Positions 55,877 through 64,000 of a stretch of 64,000 nucleotides of DNA are shown in pieces. A program made the position numbers and the translations under genes. Origin of the DNA: Eurosta solidaginis (taxonomy: Eukaryota; Arthropoda; Insecta; Diptera; Tephritidae). How positions within the stretch are numbered: position 1 is the stretch's first letter; each line of letters begins with the position of its first letter. The stretch spans positions 259,722,392 through 259,786,391 of the forward strand of contig NC_090323.1 in assembly GCF_040869045.1 (NCBI RefSeq), given 5' to 3'. The notes under the pieces are model-generated. The model searched no databases and was not told where the DNA came from. It saw only the letters and a list, made by a program, of their open reading frames with translations.

Positions 55877-58608
55877 AAACCTTTTTTTTTTTTCAAAAAT
55901 TTGTTCCTCAAAATAATAAAATGTTTTAAAAATAGCAAAAAGGGTACGTTTCAAAAAAAAGGACTTTTACATTCAGCCATCAATACTTACTATGTTTTTG
56001 CAATTTTTCAAATAAAACTTTAAGGACAAGCTTTTCAAGTGCAAGTTTGAACTACAGTTGAAGTTTGCCGCTTAAACTGATATCAAAAGCAAAATTGTAT
56101 GCAAACGACCTAAGTGGAAATGTTAAACTCTAGTCAACTTTAACTCTAGTTTAAACTCGCACTGTAAATTGGAGCTAAGAGCGCCATAACTTTAACTAGA
56201 ATACAATGAAATAATAACAGCCAAATAAAACTCATCAACTCAGCTATTCATCAAAGAAGATGCACCCATACACACATACAAAATATATTGTGGAACACTT
56301 AATGTCATTTGAAAAGCACATTATTTTATAAATCCATTATTTCGTTCAAAATCGATAATTTTTCATTGAAAAATTCTACTACTTCCGGCATGCTGCCAAT
56401 CAAAAAAAAAAAAAAGTAAGAAAAAGGGTTAGAACAGCAACATTCAGCCGGCCTGCCAATATGCTGTAATCAAAGAAAACTCATTATCAATTGAAAGCAA
56501 GCCAACGTGCGATGGGACAATTTAGAAGTGTTGTTGCCACGCACATCTGTCGCATACAGACAAAGTGTGAAGAGCGCATGCGCAACTTCATTGCGCTACT
56601 GCGAGTAATGGCAATCTTATGGGAGCTATAAAGGTTAACCTACTGCCAGGCGCACTTTCGCCATGTGGTGCATTTGTGTGTGTGTGTGTATAGCCATGTA
56701 ATCGATTCGATGGTGCATCGACTTGCGACCATTTTCGTAACCCTATCGCACCCTTTCGACCTTTTGCGCTCATCGAGTCGTGGCAAATGTAAGTAATTTC
56801 AAATAAAAATTTTCAAACATTTTCACTTAAAATATGTGAATTTTTCATCCGAAACAATGGAAAATTTTTGTTAAAGTTATTGACAGAGAAAGGGGTAACA
56901 ACAAAAGCATGCAGCCGTTCATCAGCGTGTCTGGCATGTATGTATGTAACAAATCATTAATTTGAACACAAAACAATTACAACAACAACACTAACAGACA
57001 ACAAATGCAACTGCACTTTGTCACCCCGTGCCATGTAACCCTTTCGACGCGCCGCCAAACACCTAACGCACACACATACACATATAAACCTAATAAAAAC
57101 GAAAATATTTAACAAAAGGTCACGAAATTTTCCAATTTTTCGGTGTCTAATATGCGTTTTTTTATTAAAGGAAAAAGTTACATTTTTTTTTCATTTTCAA
57201 TTTTGCAATTTTTGACATTTTTTGCAAAAAAAAACTGCAACAATAACAAATCCGTTGAGAAAGAAGATTACAGCGCACAGAGCATGCGAAAATTGCCGCT
57301 CTGCATCCCTAAATGTCACTAATCCGCGCGGCAGTGCGTATCCGTACATTGTTGTTATTGTGTAAATAAAGGATAAAGGATTCGTCGTGTATCAATGAAG
57401 TTTAAACAAGTACAAAAAACAATAGGTATGAAAGTGCAAATATGAGGGGAACTGAATGCTTTATACCCTGTAGACAGTTTCAATAGCATGAGTTAATTTG
57501 AAAAAGTATCGATGCATTATAAATTTATAAAAACTATCAAAGGTTAAAAGTTTTTGTACATACTTTTTTATATCAAAGTGGAATAATTTATTTTTGTGAT
57601 TTTCTGAAATGTCACCTTGGCTGAATTTCAGAAAATCACTATCACTATCTAGCCATCCTCTTTTATTTTCTATTCCTCCTTCTTTTTCTTGTATTCCCTA
57701 ATTCCCTTTACCTACATACACGTGACATTTTTCTTCCCCGTTCTATACCCATACTCACTCCCACCCCCACTCCTACTTCGACACCCACTCCCACTATAAA
57801 CTCACTCACACTATAAATTACTCCCCCGACCTCTCCCACCTCCATTTTCTTATATATGGAATCTCTATACCAAATATTGGATACCTGTTTTAAATAATTG
57901 CATAGTTTAAATTTTTGCTGTTCAGGGACTGCCAATTTCTTTTCATCCGCCTGCTCCTTTTCGTCTGCTTCCTTCTTTTCTTTGTAGCTTTTTACTCATG
58001 CTTTTACTCTCAATGTTATAGCTCAGACACATAAGCAGTTTTTCATATAGATGAGTGTAACACATGCTTATGCATTATGAGTAGATTGCACGTATTTTTA
58101 TGGAGAATGGTAGAATGAGCGACACTGGCGCCATCTGATATTGAAAAGTAGCCAACTCTCCAATTTTGTTCCAAGCAAATCATAAGAAGAAGAATTTGAC
58201 ATTTGCTTTGGCTAAGGGTGTTGGCACACTTTGCAAGTGAAATTATTTTTCCCATTGGTTGGTAAATTTTCTAACATTTTTCACAATTAAAAACTGCTAT
58301 TAACAATCGAATACGTCACAAAATATGTTAGCAAGTATTTTTGTTGTATAGGCAGAATGTTTATAACAGGTTTCGCGAAATTTTGTATGTGAATGGGCAA
58401 GGCGTAATAAACTTCAATTGCAAAGTCTGAAGTTCCTTCATATTTACAAACGCAACATCTTGGTTGATTGTGGCGATGTTATTGGAATGCATAATCTTGT
58501 GTTAAACGCATCTATATGAAAAATGTCATTGTAACACCGCCTTTACTCTTGATTTTCTTCTTCTTCATCTCCCATTCCTTAACACTTTAATCCATTCTCC
58601 TCCGATCT
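55877..58608. other. AT-rich DNA, no gene recognised
   Basis: The longest stretch without a recognised repeat. It includes a short (TG)n (56670-56690), a C-rich patch (57755-57800), and a single CTCF-like core on the minus strand (58128-58137). No coding motif seen; if the region holds host regulatory DNA, this is the likeliest place. Confidence 0.45.
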
Positions 58609-60418
58609 CTTCTGCCCAGTGATGATAATCATGGTACATTTGTTCTTTTTTTGGTACATTTCGCTTCCCGAAAGTACGTTGATACTACATTGACATATTT
58701 GGTACATTTTTGTAAAACACCGCCCCACACTTCAAGTCATTTCAAAGCAGCTCTGAATGTACAAAAAAAATTTAAAAATTTTCGAAGGAAATATATAGAT
58801 AATTAAGTTGTTTTGTTGCGGAGCACAAATTGCTCTTTGAAATTATGGATCATTTAAATATGCTTACGAAAAATAGCATAACTGATTCTAAAATTGTGAA
58901 CAAATTTTACGTCAATAGAATCAAAGAACAGAAAATAATAACTCAAATAACAGGGCCAGAAAATTATAAATCCATAATTGCATTTTGTCAGAAGAATTAT
59001 TACTCTCCAATAATGGATGAAACGACTGATATATGTATGTATATCAAAAAATTTGGCAATTTCGATTCGAATTTTTGATAAAAAGTGCATTGATAGATTT
59101 TTAGATATCATACCATTAACCGATAGTAGCACGGTGGGTATTTTTAATGCCATTATTAAATCTTTGAAAGACCATTCAATACCACTTGAAAAAAGAATTG
59201 GTTTCACTGCCGACAATTGCTCGGTTATGATGGGAGCAAAAAGCGCAGTGCAAGCAAGGCTGAAGCAAGTTGTTCCAAATCTGCATGTTAATGGATGTGT
59301 TTGTCACGTTTTAAATTTAGCTTCAATGGCCGCTTGTAATGTATTTCCCAACAAAATTAATAAATTTTTAAAAGACGTAAATTATCATTTTTGGATAAAC
59401 TCCCGGTAGGACGGCAGACTTTCAAAGTTTTCAAGAACATTTCGGTACAGAAATGCATGTTATACTAAAATACGTCCCCCACAAAGTAGCTTTCTGGAGA
59501 AGCAGTCATAGATAGAATTCTTGGGCAATGGGATACCCTCAGGTATTATTTAAAACTTTACGTAATTGAAAATAAAAGCAGTAATCAAAATATTAATCTT
59601 ATATCTGACATTTTTCAAAGTCCTATTTATAAAGTATATTTTACATTTCCTTTTATAAAAAAATCTTATTTTGACTTCAGTCCTATTTGGATGTAAAATA
59701 TTGATTCCGACGAAAATCACTTAACCCCAGATGAAGTTTACTTCGGTGTTAATGTGGATATTATTCTTTCAAACAACCTTTTCGAAAAAGATGACGTACA
59801 CATATTTAAGAGCTGTGCTAAACAATTTTATATACAAATTTGTAGTACCTTATTAAAGAAAGTAAATTTAAATGATAAAACTTTGTTGTGGGCTGCAAAG
59901 CTTTCACCAGAAAGTATTTTAAGTGGCGAAACAAATAGTATTGTGCCTTTAGTTATGGACTTGATAAAATAGAGAAAATTAATTCCGAATTTAGAGCTTT
60001 AGCAGAGAATGAGAGCTTTACAAAATTCAAGAATTTAAATATATGCAGCTTTTGGGCAGAATTAAACGCGCAAATGTTTTCCAAAATTTATAGAATAGTT
60101 CGAGGCATATTGTTGATTCCACATTCATCCACAAACGTAGAAAGGATATTTTTTATACAAAATTTAGTTAAAACTAAGTGCAGAAATATACTTCAAATAA
60201 ACACAGTTTCGAATTTAATAAAAACTAAAGACTCGATGAAATCAGCTAACAGTACTTGTCATAATATACCTAGATACGAAAAAAAGCTTTTTGTCAACTG
60301 AGGTATTTAAAGAACTCAAAGAGTTTCCTGACTTAAAACAGTTTTTGGATGATTTGGTACATTTTTTCCCTCGTTTGGTACAAAATGAAAAAATCCATTT
60401 GTCATCCCTGCTTCTGCC
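58609..60418 (+). mobile_element. Full-length hAT transposon (coding region decayed)
   Basis: An exact 8-bp TSD CTTCTGCC (58609-58616, 60411-60418) flanks an element of 1794 bp with imperfect inverted ends (CAGTGATGATAATCATGG at the left; the right end reads CAGGGATGACAAATGGAT in complement). Subterminal TGGTACATTT motifs occur near both ends. The transposase remnant lies between them. Confidence 0.9.
58844..60270 (+). pseudogene. hAT transposase remnant
   Basis: Segments in different frames follow hAT order: MDETTDI (about 59011-59031, the first catalytic Asp region), IDRFLDIIPL (about 59090), then GFTADNCSVMMGAKSAVQ (59202-59255) and GCVCHVLNLAS (59296-59328), and after a gap the C-terminal dimerisation region LLIPHSSTNVERIF with LVKTKCRN (60113-60186). 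Frameshifts near 59040 and between 59400 and 59754, and stops at about 59970 and earlier, make it inactive. The BED zinc finger at the N-terminus is not visible. Confidence 0.85.
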
Positions 60419-62093
60419 TCTTGTCTCCTTTTGTTCGCTTTCATTCCTATGTTTCTCTTCTCTGTCTCTTTAACTACCTCTTAACTTTCCACTTTTTTTC
60501 TGCTCCTTCTCTCTTTTGATTTTCCTTCCCCTTTCCCGTTCTCTATATTTTCGTCTTTCTTTCCTCCTTTCACATTTCTTCTCTCTTTCCTCCCAATGTT
60601 CACCTTTCTGTGGCACCCCCACAATTTCTTACTACCTCACCCAGTCCTTTACGGTTCCTCTTCCACACTTTCACTGGTTTCCTTTTCAATACCATTCCTC
60701 CTTCTCTTAATCATGCTCACCGATTTCTTCTCTGCCTTTCGTTATCAGCAGCTTACCCTTACGCCTCCCACTCCCTTTCTCGGTGTGTTCAATTCCTTTT
60801 CCTTCCACCCTTACCGTCTGCTCCTCTCCTACTTTATTTGCTCACTTGTATTGGTAGGGGAAACATTATCACCTTGGGATGTATCTAACACCTCTTTCTT
60901 TCTATGGGCTATGGCAACCGAACGCAATGCAACTCCACATACGAGTGCATCAACTCAATCGCATTTGAGTATCAACCATAGCCAGTACGGGCCTATCCCA
61001 ATTGAGATGAGCCGGAGTAAGCTCAAAGGGCTTACCTGATCCCCGTGGTACCCACCAAAGCTCTTCCCAGTTGAGTATCGATCAACCCCGAACCGGTTAA
61101 GAATCCAATATTCTCCGGTACAAGCCTAAAAGCCTCTGGAATTATTATTGTTGGCCCTTCCAACATTCTGTGCGAAAATTTTAGTCCTTTATTATAATAC
61201 TTGACTTATATTTTAAAACGATTGTCTTTCACTCCACACTCTCTTTAACCAATTTTTTTTCCTCCCAATGATATATCTATCCCCATCACGCTCTGTTTCC
61301 CAACCAGTCCCGTTTTAACGGGAGCCTCATCTTATGATTTTTGTCAAAACTTATGCAACAGATGTTTTAATCTGATGTTGTCACAAGGGGAAGCCTGCTG
61401 TCTCTACTGGCTGTGAGCGTACTGCCTTGAATAGCAACGGTGAGACTCCCGTCGTATGTTTAGTACTACTGGGTATACAAATTAAACTATAAAGTCTGCA
61501 CAAAGCAACTGAGTGACTGCAACCAAGACCAGACAACATAAGTAAACATACCAGCACCAACAACAACAATTATATAGATATTTATGTCTGTAAGAATGTG
61601 TGTAAAATCCCTTTAATTCGGTGACAGTTTGGAAAATTAATGAATTACATTTCTCCTAAATTTTTCGCAATTTTAGAGCACAATAAAAAGGAAATTTTAT
61701 TTTACACAATTTTTTGTAGAAAAAATGATTTTCGTTGTAGAATCCGCACAAGTACACAAAATTTGCTATGTAGGAATGTCTTTTAATATTTATGGCAAAA
61801 TTTATTACTATTTTTTTTTTCATTTTGGCACACATTTGGCTCTTCGATTCGATGTTGTTGGTATTGCTGCAATTTTTTTTATAATTTGTAATTGGCAGTC
61901 GAAAGGGGTTAATTTAGCAACTGAACCCATTAACGAGCGTTACAGACCTAAAATGTCACTCAGGTCACACAGACAGAGCAGCATAACGAATTTAGATGAT
62001 GCTACAACAAAAAAGGTTACCGAACGGCGGACCATCTTAATAAGTGCGAATAACGTGTGCGCTATATTAAACAACCCCTCAAAAAGATTTAAA
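60419..62093. other. C/T-rich then mixed DNA, no gene called
   Basis: 60419-60880 is pyrimidine-rich and yields low-complexity frames. 60900-61160 and 61310-61570 are less AT-rich and look repeat-derived; the latter ends in ACCAACAACAACAA, like a CAA-tailed retroposon, but I cannot match it to another copy here. Frame 61725-62102 (125 codons) has a hydrophobic segment but no recognised domain, and it ends in copy K. Confidence 0.45.
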
Positions 62094-64000
62094 AACAAGT
62101 AAGGAAGGTTAAGTTCGGGTGTAACCGAACATTACATACTCAGTTGAGAGCTATGGTGACAACATACGGGAAAATAACCATGTAGGAAAATGAACCGAGG
62201 GAAACCCGGGAATGTGTATCAAATGAAAGGCGTTAAAGAGTATTTTATGAGGGAGTGGGCCATAGTTCTATAGGTGGATGCCATTTAGGGATATAGCCAT
62301 AAAGGTGGATCAGGGTTGACTCTAGAATGCGTTTGTACGATATGGGTTTCAAATGAAAGGTGTTAATGAGTATTTTAAAAGGGAGTAATCCTTAGTTCCA
62401 TAGGTGGACGCCGTTTCGAGATATCGCCATAAGGTGAACCAGGGGTGACCCTAGAATTTGTTTGTACAATATGGGCATCAAACGAAAGGTGTTAATGAGT
62501 ATTTTAAAAGGGAGTGGGCCTTAGTTCTATAGGTGGACGCCGTTTCGAAATATCGCCCTAAAGGTGGACCAGGGGTGACTCTAGAATATGTTTGTACGAT
62601 ATGGGTATCAAATTAAAGGTATTAATAAGGGTTTTAAAAGGGAGTGGTGGTTGTTGTATAGGTGGTCGCCTTTTCGAGATATCGCCATAAAGGTGGACCA
62701 GGGGTGACTATAGAACGCGTTTGCACGATATGGGTATCAAATGAAAGGTGCTAATGAGTATTTTAAAAGGGAGTAATCCTTAGTTCCATAGGTGGACGCG
62801 GTTTCGATATATCGCCATAAAGGTGGACCAGGGGTAACCCTAGAATTTGTTTGTACAATATGGGTATCAAAAGAAAGGTGTTAATGAGTATTTTAAAAGG
62901 AAGTGGGCCTTCGTTCTATAGGTGTTCGCCTTTTCGAGATATCGCCATAAAGGTGTACCAGGGGTAACCCTAGAATTTGTTTGTACAATATGGGTATCAA
63001 AAGAAAGGTATTAATAAGGGTTTTAAAAGGGAGTGGTGGTTGTTGTATAGGTGGTCGCCTTTTCGAGATATCGCCATAAAGGTGGACCAGGGGTGACTAT
63101 AGAACGCGTTTGCACGATATGGGTATCAAATGAAAGGTGCTAATGAGTATTTTAAAAGGGAGTAATCCTTAGTTCCATATGTGGACGCCGTTTCGAGATA
63201 TCGCCATAAAGGTGGAGCAGGGATGACCCTAGAATTTGTTTGTACAATATGGGTATCAAAAGAAAGGTGTTAATGAGTATTTTAAAAGGGAGTGGGCCTT
63301 CGTTCTATAGGTGTTCGCCTTTTCGAGATATCGCCATAAAGGTGGACCAGGGGTGACTTTAGAATATGTTTTTACGATATGGGTATCAAATGAAAGGTGT
63401 TAATGAGTATTTTAAAAGGGGGTGGGGCTTAGTTCTATAGGTGGACGCCTTTTCGAGATATCGCCATAAAGGTGGACCAGGGGTGACTCTAGAATGAGTT
63501 TGTGCGATATGGGTATCAAATTAAAGGTATTAATGAGAGTTTTAAAAGGGAGTGGTGTGAAGGCGTTTTCCAGATATCGACCAAAATGTGGACCAGGGTG
63601 ACCCTGAACATCATCTGTTGGATACAGCTAATTTATTTATATATGTAATACCTGCCAAGATTTTAAGGGTTTTTTATTTCGCCCTGTAGAACTTTTTCAT
63701 TTTCTTCTACTTAATATGGTAGGTGTCACAACCATTTTATAAAGTTTTTTCTAAAGTTATATTTCGCGTCAATAAAACAATCCAATTACCTTACCATGTT
63801 TCATGCTTTTTTTCGTATTTGGTATAGAATTATGGCATTTTTTCATTTTTCGTAATTTTCGATATCGAAAAAGTGGGCGTGGTCATAGTCGGATTTCGTT
63901 CATTTTTCATACCAAGATAAAGTGAGTTCAAGTAAGCACGTGAACTAAGTTCATTAAAGATATGTCGATTTTTGCCCAAGTTATCGTGTTAACGGCCATG
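62094..64000 (-). mobile_element. DINE-1/Helentron-like element, copy K (cut by window edge)
   Basis: Minus-strand copy from AACAAGTAAGGAAGG and the hairpin through about eleven 130-bp units (62220-63580), then into the diverged modules, still continuing at 64000. Units 62600-62850 and 63010-63240 repeat the same order of subtypes, pointing to a recent duplication of about 400 bp inside the array. Confidence 0.85.

Noticed and set aside
60516..61039. Overlapping frames of 64-147 codons
   Set aside because: The pyrimidine-rich tract yields Phe/Leu/Ser/Pro-rich readings in all frames, without a recognisable domain.
62220..63580. Regular repeats that might suggest a CRISPR array
   Set aside because: Units are about 130 bp, directly adjacent without unique spacers, and lie inside a eukaryotic TE.

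Overview
This is a repeat-dominated stretch of an AT-rich insect genome, most likely a higher fly. A tephritid-like fruit fly is my best guess, but it is an inference from the repeat repertoire and was not tested. I see one intact protein-coding candidate, a catalytically dead chymotrypsin-fold serine-protease homologue (3725-4513). Nearly everything else I recognise is transposable-element (TE) sequence. There are no prokaryotic signals, no rRNA, no CRISPR array, and no true tRNA gene beyond tRNA-like SINE heads.

Layout. 1-1500: 3' end of a BEL/Pao retrotransposon. 1552-2602: gag and protease remnant of a Ty3/Gypsy-type element. 2614-3790: broken Helitron helicase whose last codons overlap, in another frame, the start of the protease homologue. 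4524-17223: four DINE-1-like elements (named A to D here), the first cut by a Gypsy-type LTR. 17224-30600: SINEs, 5'-truncated LINE pieces, a CGATA-rich repeat, an inverted 21-bp heptad-coding repeat, and plain AT-rich DNA. 30625-35437: a two-unit tandem repeat split by two head-to-tail DINE-like elements (E, F). 37565-48073: more DINE-like copies (G, H, I), one split by a different Helitron-like element, plus CGATA repeats and SINEs. 48507-55876: a SINE holding a palindromic hAT MITE, a PIF/Harbinger element holding two DINE-like elements, and two adjacent hAT-type MITEs. 58609-60418: a structurally complete but coding-dead hAT transposon. 62094-64000: DINE-like copy K, cut by the window edge.

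The dominant family has eleven copies (A-K), about a third of the window together with a second family at 51155-53195 (fragment at 36230-36650). Both families share an architecture that I liken to Helentron/DINE-1 elements: a 5' end of T-run plus TATAC, subterminal inverted repeats, a GTCC/GTCT microsatellite, a core of tandem repeats (about 130 bp or 152 bp), and a 3' hairpin followed by TTACTTGTT. The non-tandem half of the main family is itself built of diverged modules about 150 bp long.

Target-site duplications (TSDs) visible by eye let many elements be delimited exactly and give a relative chronology: the DINE-like elements are among the latest arrivals. Nothing here looks like a multi-gene pathway. 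The points that stand out are the Helitron/protease overlap, the inverted heptad array, the CGATA arrays, and a hammerhead-like motif in the 247-bp tandem unit. Family names are by recognition of motifs and structure only; no database was searched.
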